Notes under the pieces: generated by a model
The model's database searches: none
What the model was told of the DNA's origin: nothing
The model's input: the letters and a program-made list of their open reading frames with translations, nothing else
In this document: positions 1-8,326 of the stretch, in pieces
Layout: every line of letters begins with the position of its first letter
How positions within the stretch are numbered: position 1 is the first letter of the stretch
DNA from: Streptomyces sp. Je 1-79
GTDB taxonomy: Bacteria > Actinomycetota > Actinomycetes > Streptomycetales > Streptomycetaceae
Direction: 5' to 3'
NCBI RefSeq assembly: GCF_025195125.1
Contig: NZ_JAMGSL010000004.1
Location: 248,001 to 312,000, forward strand
DNA: 64,000 bases
Made by a program: the position numbers and the translations under genes

Positions 1-699
1 CGGGCCGAGGACCGCATCGCCCTCCTCGACGCCCTGGAGGCCGACCTCCTGCGGGTCTTCGACGGCACCCCGCACCACCCGCTCCTGCGCGCCCTCCAGC
101 CGACCGTACGGCGCCGCGGGCTGACCCCCGAGCCCTTCGTCGGCCTGGTCGAGGCCAACCGCCAGGACCAGCTGGTACGCCGCTACGAGAGCTACGACGA
201 CCTCCTCGCGTACTGCGAACTCTCCGCGAACCCCGTCGGCCGGCTCGTCCTCGGGATCACCGGCACCGCCACCCCAGAACGCGTCCGCCGCTCCGACGCC
301 GTCTGCACCGCCCTGCAGATCGTCGAACACCTCCAGGACGTCGCCGAGGACCTCGGCCGGGACCGGATCTACCTCCCCGCAGAGGACATGAAGCGCTTCC
401 ACGTCACCGAGGACGACCTCGCCCGGCCGACCGCGAACGCGTCGGTGCGCGCCCTGATCGCCTTCGAGGCCGAGCGCGCCCGCGCACTGCTGGACGAGGG
501 CGTCCCGCTGGTGGGCAGCGTGCGCGGCAGGCTGCGGCTGCTGCTCGCCGGCTTCACCGCCGGCGGGCTCGCGGCGCTCGACGCGATCGCCGCCGCCGGA
601 GGCGGGTTCGACGTACTGCCCCAGCCGCCCAAGCCCACCAAGCAGAGCCTGATGCGCGAAGCCGGAGCAGTCCTGCTCAGAGCGCGGAGAGAGGGGTGA
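1..699 (+). CDS. hpnC: HpnC, hydroxysqualene synthase (5' end outside window)
   Basis: The reading frame is open from base 1, so the start codon lies upstream and 232 codons are visible. HpnC belongs to the trans-isoprenyl diphosphate synthase (squalene/phytoene synthase) family. In the HpnCDE route it converts presqualene diphosphate to hydroxysqualene. The second Asp-rich motif is visible as LQDVAEDLGRDRIYLP (D113 and D117 of the visible part), and an EANRQDQ stretch typical of the HpnC branch precedes it. The stop overlaps the GTG start of hpnD by 4 bp (GTGA), so the two synthases are translationally coupled. It heads the visible part of the hopanoid operon; more hpn genes may lie to the left. 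Confidence 0.93.
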   Translation, partial: RAEDRIALLDALEADLLRVFDGTPHHPLLRALQPTVRRRGLTPEPFVGLVEANRQDQLVRRYESYDDLLAYCELSANPVGRLVLGITGTATPERVRRSDAVCTALQIVEHLQDVAEDLGRDRIYLPAEDMKRFHVTEDDLARPTANASVRALIAFEAERARALLDEGVPLVGSVRGRLRLLLAGFTAGGLAALDAIAAAGGGFDVLPQPPKPTKQSLMREAGAVLLRARREG

Positions 700-1646
700 G
701 CCGGACCGTGGAGGCACAGACGGAGACGTCCGCGCCGGTACAGGCCGCGTACAGCTACTGCGAGGCCGTCACCGGACAGCAGGCCCGCAACTTCGCCTAC
801 GGGATCCGGCTCCTGCCGACCGAGAAGCGACAGGCCATGTCCGCGCTGTACGCGTTCTCGCGACGCGTCGACGACATCGGCGACGGCACCCTCGCACCCG
901 AGGCCAAGCGGGACCGCCTCGAAGCCACCCGCTCGCTCCTGGAGCGGATCCGCCGGGACGACGTCGACGAGGACGACACGGACCCCGTCGCCGTGGCCCT
1001 CGCCGACGCCTCCCGGCGCTTCCCGATCCCGCTCGTCGGGCTCGACGAGCTCATCGACGGCGTCCTGATGGACGTACGCGGCGAGACGTACGAGACCTGG
1101 GACGACCTCAAGGTCTACTGCCGCTGTGTCGCGGGCGCCATCGGGCGGCTCTCGCTCGGGGTCTTCGGCACCCAGCCGGGCGCGCAGGGCGTGGAACGCG
1201 CCCCCGAGTACGCCGACACCCTCGGACTGGCCCTCCAGCTCACCAACATCCTCCGGGACGTCCGCGAGGACGCCGGCAACGGACGCACCTACCTGCCCGC
1301 CGACGACCTGGCCAAGTTCGGCTGCGGCGAGGGCTTCGCGAGCCGGACGCCCCCCTCGGGCGCCGACTTCACCGGCCTCGTCCACTTCGAAGTCCGCCGC
1401 GCCCGCGCCCTGTTCGCCGAGGGCTACCGGCTCCTGCCCATGCTCGACCGGCGCAGCGGAGCCTGCGTCGCCGCGATGGCCGGGATCTACCGCCGCCTCC
1501 TCGACCGCATCGAACGCGACCCCGAGGCGGTGCTGCGCGGACGCGTCTCGCTGCCCGGCCGCGAGAAGGCGTACGTCGCCGTGCGCGGACTGTCCGGACT
1601 CGACACCCGCCACATCTCCCGACGCGCCGTCAGGAGGCGTGCCTGA
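696..1646 (+). CDS. hpnD: HpnD, presqualene diphosphate synthase
   Basis: A 316-residue squalene/phytoene synthase-family protein. HpnD condenses two farnesyl diphosphates to presqualene diphosphate, the first step of the bacterial HpnCDE squalene pathway. Both Asp-rich motifs are intact: VDDIGD (D59, D60, D63) and LRDVREDAGNGRTYLP (D188, D192). The chosen start is the GTG overlapping the hpnC stop; a second in-frame GTG at 708 would shorten the protein by four residues and cannot be excluded. A MITE-like insertion follows 38 bp after the stop, so hpnD is physically separated from hpnE although the genes remain collinear. Confidence 0.95.
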   Translation: MSRTVEAQTETSAPVQAAYSYCEAVTGQQARNFAYGIRLLPTEKRQAMSALYAFSRRVDDIGDGTLAPEAKRDRLEATRSLLERIRRDDVDEDDTDPVAVALADASRRFPIPLVGLDELIDGVLMDVRGETYETWDDLKVYCRCVAGAIGRLSLGVFGTQPGAQGVERAPEYADTLGLALQLTNILRDVREDAGNGRTYLPADDLAKFGCGEGFASRTPPSGADFTGLVHFEVRRARALFAEGYRLLPMLDRRSGACVAAMAGIYRRLLDRIERDPEAVLRGRVSLPGREKAYVAVRGLSGLDTRHISRRAVRRRA

Positions 1647-1684
1647 TGCACGCGTACGAGCCCGGACAGCGGGCAACCCCACTA

Positions 1685-1889
1685 GGGCGTGTTTCGAAGG
1701 TCCCGTCTGGCCGGGAACGCCCGGCACGCACTCCCCCGTGGCCCTTCGGGCACGGGAGGTGTCCCCACGCCGCGTTGTCGGTCGTCGGCGCAGCCCGCTG
1801 CGCTCTCCTCCCTCCGCCTTGCGATCGCACGCACCAGACGCCCCCGGCCCCGCCCTTCGGGCGGACGACGCTCCTTTCGAAACACGCCC
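1685..1889. mobile_element. MITE-like element between hpnD and hpnE
   Basis: A 205-bp non-coding element is bounded by perfect 14-bp terminal inverted repeats: GGGCGTGTTTCGAA at 1685-1698 and its reverse complement at 1876-1889. TA dinucleotides at 1683-1684 and 1890-1891 flank it, each within a CTAG context, as expected for a TA target duplication of the IS5-family IS427 group. There is no transposase; the short frames that open on both strands are a by-product of the inverted repeats. The interior contains small hairpins such as GCCCTTCGGGC. It behaves like a non-autonomous miniature element that needs a transposase in trans. It fills most of the 289-bp gap between two genes that belong to one pathway. 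Confidence 0.8.
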
Positions 1890-1935
1890 TAGGCGCCACG
1901 GCGTCCCTGACTGCGAGCACCCCAGGGGAGGCCTC

Positions 1936-3345
1936 GTGACCGCCGACGACAGGACCCCGCACGGCGCGTCCGGCGACGGCGCGTCCGCCGTCGTGATCGG
2001 CGGCGGCCTCGCCGGGATCACCGCGGCGCTCCAACTCGCCGACGCCGGAGCGCGTGTCACCCTCCTCGAAGGCCGGCCGCGGCTCGGCGGCCTCGCGTTC
2101 TCCTTCCGGCGCGGCGAACTCACCGTTGACAACGGCCAGCACGTCTATCTGCGCTGCTGCACCGCCTACCGGTGGTTCCTCGACCGGGTCGAGGGCGCCC
2201 ACCTCGCGCCCCTCCAGGACCGGCTCGACGTGCCCGTCCTCGACGTCGCCCACCCCCGCGGCCCCCGCCTCGGACGGCTGCGGCGCTCCGGCCTGCCCGT
2301 ACCGCTGCACCTCGCCGGTAGCCTGGCGACCTATCCGCACCTCTCCCTCGCCGAGCGGGCGAGCGTCGGCCGGGCCGCTCTCGCGCTGAAGCGCCTCGAC
2401 CCCGGCGACCCCGCTCTCGACGGCATCGACTTCGCCACCTGGCTCGGCCGCCACGGCCAGTCCCCGCGCACCGTCGAGGCGCTGTGGGACCTGGTCGGCG
2501 TCGCCACCCTCAACGCCACCGCGCCGCACGCCTCCATGGGCCTGGCCGCCATGGTCTTCAAGACCGGACTGCTCTCCGACCCGGGCGCCGCCGACATCGG
2601 CTGGGCGCACGTCCCCCTCGGCGAACTCCACGACACCCTCGCCCGCAAGGCCCTCGACTCCCTCGGCGTACGGACCGAACTGCGGACCAAGGCCGAGCGG
2701 ATCACCCGTACCGCGGACGGCCGGTGGAGCGTCGAGGTGCCCGGGGAGACCATCGAGGCGGACGCCGTCGTGCTCGCCGTACCGCAGCGCGAGACCCACG
2801 AACTGCTCCCCGAGGGCGCCCTCGACGACCCCGACCGGCTCCTCGACATCGGCACCGCGCCCATCCTCAACGTGCACGTCGTCTACGACCGCAAGGTGCT
2901 CAAGCGGCCGTTCTTCACCGCGCTCGGCTCCCCGGTGCAGTGGGTCTTCGACCGCACCGACTCCTCCGGGTTCAAGGGCGCCGGACAGTACCTGGCCGTC
3001 TCCCAGTCCGCCGCCCAGGACGAGATCGACACGCCCGTCGCCGAGCTGCGCGCGCGCTACCTCCCGGAGCTGGAGCGCCTGCTGCCCGCCGCACGCGGCG
3101 CCGGCGTCCGGGACTTCTTCGTCACCCGGGAGCGGACGGCGACGTTCGCCCCCACCCCGGGCGTCGGCCGGCTCCGCCCCGGCGCCCGCACCCACGCCCC
3201 CGGCCTGTACCTGGCCGGCGCTTGGACCGCCACCGGCTGGCCCGCGACCATGGAGGGTGCCGTCCGCAGTGGTTTCAGCGCCGCGGCCGCCGCACTCTCC
3301 GCCCTCGGCCGCCGCCATGAACATCCGCTGCAGGAGGCGGCATGA
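1936..3345 (+). CDS. hpnE: HpnE, hydroxysqualene dehydroxylase (FAD amine oxidase family)
   Basis: A 469-residue FAD-dependent protein. HpnE reductively removes the hydroxyl of hydroxysqualene to give squalene. The N-terminus carries the dinucleotide-binding motif VVIGGGLAG (G22-G27) followed by an acidic residue about 20 positions later (LLEGRPRLGG). The C-terminus has the family's second FAD signature, GLYLAGAWTATGWPATMEGA. The frame is open far upstream, but only the GTG at 1936 has a good ribosome site (AGGGGAGG, ending a few bases before it) and puts the FAD motif near the N-terminus. This start lies just downstream of the MITE. The stop overlaps the next gene's ATG (ATGA). Confidence 0.94.
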   Translation: MTADDRTPHGASGDGASAVVIGGGLAGITAALQLADAGARVTLLEGRPRLGGLAFSFRRGELTVDNGQHVYLRCCTAYRWFLDRVEGAHLAPLQDRLDVPVLDVAHPRGPRLGRLRRSGLPVPLHLAGSLATYPHLSLAERASVGRAALALKRLDPGDPALDGIDFATWLGRHGQSPRTVEALWDLVGVATLNATAPHASMGLAAMVFKTGLLSDPGAADIGWAHVPLGELHDTLARKALDSLGVRTELRTKAERITRTADGRWSVEVPGETIEADAVVLAVPQRETHELLPEGALDDPDRLLDIGTAPILNVHVVYDRKVLKRPFFTALGSPVQWVFDRTDSSGFKGAGQYLAVSQSAAQDEIDTPVAELRARYLPELERLLPAARGAGVRDFFVTRERTATFAPTPGVGRLRPGARTHAPGLYLAGAWTATGWPATMEGAVRSGFSAAAAALSALGRRHEHPLQEAA

Positions 3346-4442
3346 GTGTGAGTACTGGAACAAGAGGAGAGACCGTGCCGACTGTGCCCCCGGTGAATCC
3401 GGCCGTCGACACCGCCGACGTCACCGCTCTGCTGGAGCGCGGGCGGACCCTGTCCACCCCCGTCCTGCGGGCCGCCGTCGACCGGCTCGCGCCGCCCATG
3501 GACACCGTGGCCGCCTACCACTTCGGCTGGATCGACGCCCAGGGCAACCCGGCCGAGGGCGACAGCGGCAAGGCCGTCCGGCCCGCCCTCGCGCTGCTCT
3601 CCGCCGAGGCCGCGGGCGTCGCCCCCGAGGTCGGCGTCCCCGGCGCCGTCGCCGTGGAGCTGGTCCACAACTTCTCGCTGCTGCACGACGACCTGATGGA
3701 CGGCGACGAGCAGCGGCGCCACCGCGACACCGTGTGGAAGGTGCACGGCCCCGCGCAGGCCATCCTCGTCGGCGACGCGCTCTTCGCGCTGGCCAACGAG
3801 CTGCTGCTGGAGATCGGCACCGTCGAGGCGGGCCGTGCCACCCGCCGGCTGACCACCGCCACCCGCAAGCTCATCGACGGGCAGGCCCAGGACATCTCCT
3901 ACGAGCACCGCGAGCGGGTCACCGTCGAGGAGTGCCTGGAGATGGAGGGCAACAAGACCGGCGCCCTGCTCGCCTGCGCCGTCTCCATCGGCGCCGTCCT
4001 CGGCGGCGCCGACGACCGCACGGCGGACAAGCTGGAGGAGTACGGCTACCACCTCGGCCTCGCCTTCCAGGCCGTCGACGACCTGCTCGGCATCTGGGGC
4101 GACCCGGAGTCCACCGGCAAGCAGACCTGGAGCGACCTGCGCCAGCGCAAGAAGTCCCTGCCCGTCGTCGCCGCCCTCGCGGCCGGCGGCCCGGCCTCCG
4201 AGCGGCTCGGCGAACTGCTCGCCGCCGACGCCAAGAGCAGCGACTTCGACTCCTTCTCCGAGGAGGAGTTCGCCACCCGAGCCGCCCTCATCGAGGAGGC
4301 CGGCGGCCGCCGGTGGACCTCCGAGGAGGCCCGCCGCCAGCACACCATCGCCATCCGGGCCCTGCACGAGGTGGACATGCCCGAGCGCGTCCGGGCCCAG
4401 CTCACCGCGCTCGCCGACTTCGTCGTCGTACGGAAGAGATGA
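3342..4442 (+). CDS. Polyprenyl (farnesyl-type) diphosphate synthase
   Basis: A 366-residue trans-prenyltransferase that elongates IPP/DMAPP, presumably supplying farnesyl diphosphate to HpnD. The first Asp-rich motif is DDLMD at residues 116-120 and the second is DDLLGIWGD from residue 246; both are intact. The ATG at 3342 overlaps the hpnE stop and has AGGAGG four bases upstream. An in-frame GTG at 3375 also has a strong site (AGAGGAGA) and would give 355 residues, so the true N-terminus is uncertain. The chain length of the product cannot be read with certainty from the sequence; farnesyl is inferred from the operon. Confidence 0.92.
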   Translation: MSVSTGTRGETVPTVPPVNPAVDTADVTALLERGRTLSTPVLRAAVDRLAPPMDTVAAYHFGWIDAQGNPAEGDSGKAVRPALALLSAEAAGVAPEVGVPGAVAVELVHNFSLLHDDLMDGDEQRRHRDTVWKVHGPAQAILVGDALFALANELLLEIGTVEAGRATRRLTTATRKLIDGQAQDISYEHRERVTVEECLEMEGNKTGALLACAVSIGAVLGGADDRTADKLEEYGYHLGLAFQAVDDLLGIWGDPESTGKQTWSDLRQRKKSLPVVAALAAGGPASERLGELLAADAKSSDFDSFSEEEFATRAALIEEAGGRRWTSEEARRQHTIAIRALHEVDMPERVRAQLTALADFVVVRKR

Positions 4443-4562
4443 TCACCATCACCCTGATATGAGTTCGCGGTCGCCGGCCGGTGCCACCCGGTGCCGGCCG
4501 ACGGCAGACCCGAGTGAAGCAGAAAGTACGCACCAGTACACCGCCTGCACGAAGGGGAAGCC

Positions 4563-6545
4563 ATGACAGCGACGACCGACGGAAGCGCCGGGGCCATGGG
4601 CCCCCGGACGACCGCGGCCAGCGACACCACCACCGCGCCCGCCGCGACCGGCCTCGAAGAGGCCGCCAGACGGGCAGCGGAACGTTCCATCGACCACCTC
4701 CTCGGCTGCCAGGACGCCGAAGGCTGGTGGAAGGGCGACCTGGAGACCAACGTCACCATGGACGCCGAGGACCTCCTGCTCCGGCAGTTCCTCGGCATCC
4801 AGGACGCGCAGACCATCCGGGCCGCCGCCCTGTTCATCCGCGGCGAACAGCGCGAGGACGGCACCTGGGCCACCTACTACGGCGGACCCGGCGAGCTCTC
4901 CACCACCATCGAGGCGTACGTGGCGCTGCGCCTCGCCGGGGACCTGCCCGAGGCCCCCCACATGGCCCGTGCCGCCGCCTGGGTCCGCGAGCGCGGCGGG
5001 ATCGCCGCCTCCCGGGTCTTCACCCGGATCTGGCTCGCCCTCTTCGGCTGGTGGAAGTGGGACGACCTGCCCGAGCTGCCGCCCGAGCTGATCTTCCTGC
5101 CGAAGTGGTTCCCGCTCAACATCTACGACTTCGGCTGCTGGGCCCGGCAGACCATCGTGCCGCTCACCGTCGTCTCGGCCAAGCGGCCGGTGCGGCCCGC
5201 GCCCTTCCCGCTGGACGAACTGCACGCCGATCCGTCCCGGCCCAACCCGCCGGGAGCCCTGGCGCCGCTCACCAGCTGGGACGGGGCCTTCCAGCGGCTC
5301 GACAAGGCGCTGCACCTCTTCCACAAGGTCGCCCCGCGCCGGCTGCGCACGGCCGCCATGAACGTCGCGGCCCGCTGGATCGTCGAACGCCAGGAGAACG
5401 ACGGCTGCTGGGGCGGTATCCAGCCCCCCGCCGTCTACTCGGTCATCGCCCTGCACCTCCTCGGCTACGACCTGAACCACCCGGTCATGCGGGCCGGCCT
5501 GGAGTCGCTCGACCGCTTCGCCGTCTGGCGCGAGGACGGTTCGCGCATGATCGAGGCCTGTCAGTCGCCCGTCTGGGACACCTGTCTGGCCACCATCGCC
5601 CTCGCCGACGCGGGCCTCCCGGCCGACCACCCGGCCCTCGTCCGGGCCGCCGACTGGATGCTCGGCGAGGAGATCGTCCGGCCCGGCGACTGGACCGTCC
5701 GCAGGCCCGGACTGCCCCCGGGCGGCTGGGCGTTCGAGTTCCACAACGACAACTACCCGGACATCGACGACACCGCGGAGGTCATCCTCGCGCTGCGCCG
5801 CGTCAGCCACCCCGACCCCTCCAGGGTCGAGGCGGCGATCGCACGCGGAGCACGCTGGACCCTCGGCATGCAGTCGAAGAACGGAGCCTGGGCCGCCTTC
5901 GACGCCGACAACACCAGCCCCTTCCCCAACCGGCTGCCGTTCTGCGACTTCGGCGAGGTCGTCGACCCGCCCTCGGCCGACGTCACCGCCCACGTGGTGG
6001 AGATGCTCGCCCACGAGGGCAAGGCCCATCACCCCCGTACCCGCGGGGGAATCCGGTGGCTGCTCGCCGAACAGGAGCCGAACGGCGCCTGGTTCGGACG
6101 CTGGGGAGTCAACTACGTGTACGGGACGGGCTCGGTGGTCCCGGCGCTCACCGCCGCGGGGATGCCCCGCTCGCACCCCGCGATCCGCCGGGCCGTCTCC
6201 TGGCTGGAGTCCGTGCAGAACGAGGACGGCGGCTGGGGCGAGGACCTGCGCTCGTACAAGGAGCAGGCCTGGATCGGGCACGGCGCCTCGACCGCGTCGC
6301 AGACCGCCTGGGCGCTGCTCGCCCTGCTCGCGGCCGGCGAGCGCGACTCCGAGGCGGTGGAGCGGGGCGTCGCCTGGCTCGCCGGGACGCAGCGCCCGGA
6401 CGGCTCCTGGGACGAGCCGTACTTCACCGGAACCGGCTTCCCCTGGGACTTCTCGATCAACTACCACCTCTACCGCCAGGTCTTCCCGCTCACGGCGCTC
6501 GGCCGCTACGTGAACGGCGAACCGGCCGTCTCCAGGGAGGGCTGA
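4563..6545 (+). CDS. shc: Squalene-hopene cyclase
   Basis: A 660-residue class II triterpene cyclase that folds squalene into hopene or hopanol at the membrane. The catalytic DXDDTA motif is present as DIDDTA at residues 400-405 (D402 is the likely proton donor). Repeated QW-type motifs such as QDAEGWW, QENDGCWGG, QSKNGAWAAF, QEPNGAWFGRWG and QNEDGGWGE mark the two alpha-barrel domains. The length matches bacterial SHCs (about 630-680 residues). The first 35 residues are Ala/Thr-rich and vary in the family. A 120-bp gap separates it from the prenyl synthase, and its stop overlaps the next start by one base. Confidence 0.97.
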   Translation: MTATTDGSAGAMGPRTTAASDTTTAPAATGLEEAARRAAERSIDHLLGCQDAEGWWKGDLETNVTMDAEDLLLRQFLGIQDAQTIRAAALFIRGEQREDGTWATYYGGPGELSTTIEAYVALRLAGDLPEAPHMARAAAWVRERGGIAASRVFTRIWLALFGWWKWDDLPELPPELIFLPKWFPLNIYDFGCWARQTIVPLTVVSAKRPVRPAPFPLDELHADPSRPNPPGALAPLTSWDGAFQRLDKALHLFHKVAPRRLRTAAMNVAARWIVERQENDGCWGGIQPPAVYSVIALHLLGYDLNHPVMRAGLESLDRFAVWREDGSRMIEACQSPVWDTCLATIALADAGLPADHPALVRAADWMLGEEIVRPGDWTVRRPGLPPGGWAFEFHNDNYPDIDDTAEVILALRRVSHPDPSRVEAAIARGARWTLGMQSKNGAWAAFDADNTSPFPNRLPFCDFGEVVDPPSADVTAHVVEMLAHEGKAHHPRTRGGIRWLLAEQEPNGAWFGRWGVNYVYGTGSVVPALTAAGMPRSHPAIRRAVSWLESVQNEDGGWGEDLRSYKEQAWIGHGASTASQTAWALLALLAAGERDSEAVERGVAWLAGTQRPDGSWDEPYFTGTGFPWDFSINYHLYRQVFPLTALGRYVNGEPAVSREG

Positions 6546-7204
6546 TGGGCGAAGAGCCGGGGCCCTCCGCCGGCTCCGCGGCGCCGCTGCTGGTCGCCTG
6601 CGCGCTCGGCATCGAGCAGCTCGCCCTGCGCAGCGGCGACCGGACGGGCGCACCCGGCGCGTTCACCGTCGTGCGGACCGGCATGGGCCCGGCCCACGCC
6701 CGCAGGACCGTCGGCCGGGTGATGGGACGCGGCCCGTGGCGGGACGCCGTCGTCATCGCCTCGGGCTTCTGTGCCGGGCTCGCCCCCGGAATGCACCCCG
6801 GGGACCTGATCGTCGCCGAGGAGACCCGCGGCGGAACGGACGGCACCACGCCCTGCACCGGGACCGAACTCCTGGTGAAGGCGCTGACCCGGGCGCTGCC
6901 CGGGCGGACCGTCCACACCGGCCCGCTGGCCGGCTCCGACCATGTCGTGCGCGGCCACGAGCGGGCCGAGCTGCGGGCCACCGGGGCGATCGCGGTGGAC
7001 ATGGAGTCCGCCGCCACGCTCCGTACGGCTCTCGACGCCGGACCCCGCCCGGTTGCGGCCGTACGGGTGGTCGTGGACGCTCCAGAACATGAACTGGTCC
7101 GGATCGGCACGGTACGCGGTGGAATATCGGCTTTCCGTGTTCTTCGTGCCGTCCTTCCCGCATTCTTCGAATGGCACCGTTCTTTGCTGCTCCCCAGGAG
7201 GTGA
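6545..7204 (+). CDS. hpnG: HpnG, adenosylhopane nucleosidase
   Basis: A 219-residue protein of the MTA/SAH nucleosidase-phosphorylase superfamily. In hopanoid operons HpnG removes adenine from adenosylhopane to give ribosylhopane (or its phosphorylated form). The family pattern is visible: an FTVVRTGMGPAHARRT segment, the IASGFCAGL strand-turn, and the substrate-binding loop AVDMESAATL near residue 155. The ATG is fused to the shc stop (TGATG), so translation is coupled. It sits directly between the cyclase and the radical SAM enzyme that makes its substrate. The product name rests on operon context as much as on sequence. Confidence 0.85.
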   Translation: MGEEPGPSAGSAAPLLVACALGIEQLALRSGDRTGAPGAFTVVRTGMGPAHARRTVGRVMGRGPWRDAVVIASGFCAGLAPGMHPGDLIVAEETRGGTDGTTPCTGTELLVKALTRALPGRTVHTGPLAGSDHVVRGHERAELRATGAIAVDMESAATLRTALDAGPRPVAAVRVVVDAPEHELVRIGTVRGGISAFRVLRAVLPAFFEWHRSLLLPRR

Positions 7205-7211
7205 GCGAGTT

Positions 7212-8234
7212 ATGGCCATGCCGCTCCGTCAGACCATCCGGGTCGGGACCTATCTCTTCGAACAGAAGCTCCGCAAGCGGGACAAGTTCCCTCTCATCGT
7301 CGAACTGGAGCCCCTGTTCGCCTGCAACCTCGCGTGCGAGGGCTGCGGAAAGATCCAGCACCCTGCCGGTGTGCTCAAGCAGCGGATGCCGGTCGCCCAG
7401 GCCGTCGGCGCCGTCCTGGAGTCCGGGGCGCCGATGGTCTCCATCGCGGGCGGCGAGCCCTTGATGCACCCTCAGATCGACGAGATCGTGCGCCAGTTGG
7501 TCGCGAAGAAGAAGTACGTCTTCCTCTGCACCAACGCGATGCTGATGCGCAAGAAGCTGGAGAAGTTCACCCCCTCCCCGTACTTCGCCTTCGCGGTGCA
7601 CATCGACGGGCTGCGCGAGCGGCACGACGAGTCCGTCGCCAAGGAGGGCGTCTTCGACGAGGCGGTGGCGGCGATCAAGGAGGCCAAGCGACGCGGCTTC
7701 CGGGTCACCACCAACTCCACCTTCTTCAACACCGACACCCCGCAGACCATCATCGAGGTGCTCAACTACCTCAACGACGACCTCCAGGTCGACGAGATGA
7801 TGATCTCTCCCGCCTACGCGTACGAGAAGGCCCCGGACCAGGAGCACTTCCTGGGCGTCGAGCAGACCCGGGAACTCTTCAAGAAGGCCTTCGCGGGCGG
7901 CAACCGGAGCCGGTGGCGGCTCAACCACTCGCCTCTCTTCCTGGACTTCCTGGAGGGCAAGGCGGACTTCCCCTGCACGGCGTGGGCGATCCCGAACTAC
8001 TCGCTCTTCGGCTGGCAGCGCCCCTGCTACCTGATGAGCGACGGCTACGTCCCCACCTACCGGGAGCTGATCGAGGAGACCGACTGGGACAAGTACGGCC
8101 GCGGCAAGGACCCGCGCTGCGCCAACTGCATGGCGCACTGCGGCTACGAGCCGACCGCCGTCCTCGCCACCATGGGCTCGCTGAAGGAGTCCCTGAGGGC
8201 GGCCCGCGAGACCGTTTCCGGGAACCGCGGATGA
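7212..8234 (+). CDS. hpnH: HpnH, adenosylhopane synthase (radical SAM)
   Basis: A 340-residue radical SAM enzyme that joins a 5'-deoxyadenosyl radical to diploptene, giving adenosylhopane, the first C35 hopanoid. The iron-sulfur ligand motif CNLACEGC is at C38, C42 and C45, followed by the SAM-binding GGEPLMHPQ segment. Three further Cys residues near the C-terminus (CANCMAHCGYEP) may hold a second cluster or be structural. The start ATG has AGGAGG upstream, and the gap to hpnG is 7 bp. A strong hairpin follows the stop, and the next pathway gene begins 92 bp later. Confidence 0.95.
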   Translation: MAMPLRQTIRVGTYLFEQKLRKRDKFPLIVELEPLFACNLACEGCGKIQHPAGVLKQRMPVAQAVGAVLESGAPMVSIAGGEPLMHPQIDEIVRQLVAKKKYVFLCTNAMLMRKKLEKFTPSPYFAFAVHIDGLRERHDESVAKEGVFDEAVAAIKEAKRRGFRVTTNSTFFNTDTPQTIIEVLNYLNDDLQVDEMMISPAYAYEKAPDQEHFLGVEQTRELFKKAFAGGNRSRWRLNHSPLFLDFLEGKADFPCTAWAIPNYSLFGWQRPCYLMSDGYVPTYRELIEETDWDKYGRGKDPRCANCMAHCGYEPTAVLATMGSLKESLRAARETVSGNRG

Positions 8235-8245
8235 CATGACGGGTA

Positions 8246-8282
8246 CGGGAGGCCCGCGACACCACCGGACGCGGGCCTCCCG
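8246..8282 (+). terminator. Hairpin between hpnH and dxs
   Basis: A perfect 13-bp inverted repeat (CGGGAGGCCCGCG at 8246-8258, complement at 8270-8282) with an 11-base loop lies in the 92-bp gap between hpnH and dxs. There is no U-tract, as is common in high-GC actinobacteria. It could end part of the transcription, stabilise the upstream mRNA, or mark the place where ispG has been lost. Confidence 0.6.
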
Positions 8283-8326
8283 CACGGCCGAGGACGTACG
8301 ACCGACCGACGACAAGGGGGCCGAGC

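Noticed and set aside
1682-1892. Two near-symmetric 67-codon frames on opposite strands
   Set aside because: They arise from the inverted terminal repeats of the MITE-like element and have no ribosome sites.
369-2132. A 587-codon minus-strand frame across hpnC-hpnE
   Set aside because: It is a shadow of hpnC, hpnD and the MITE; there is no recognisable motif, and the plus-strand genes are certain.
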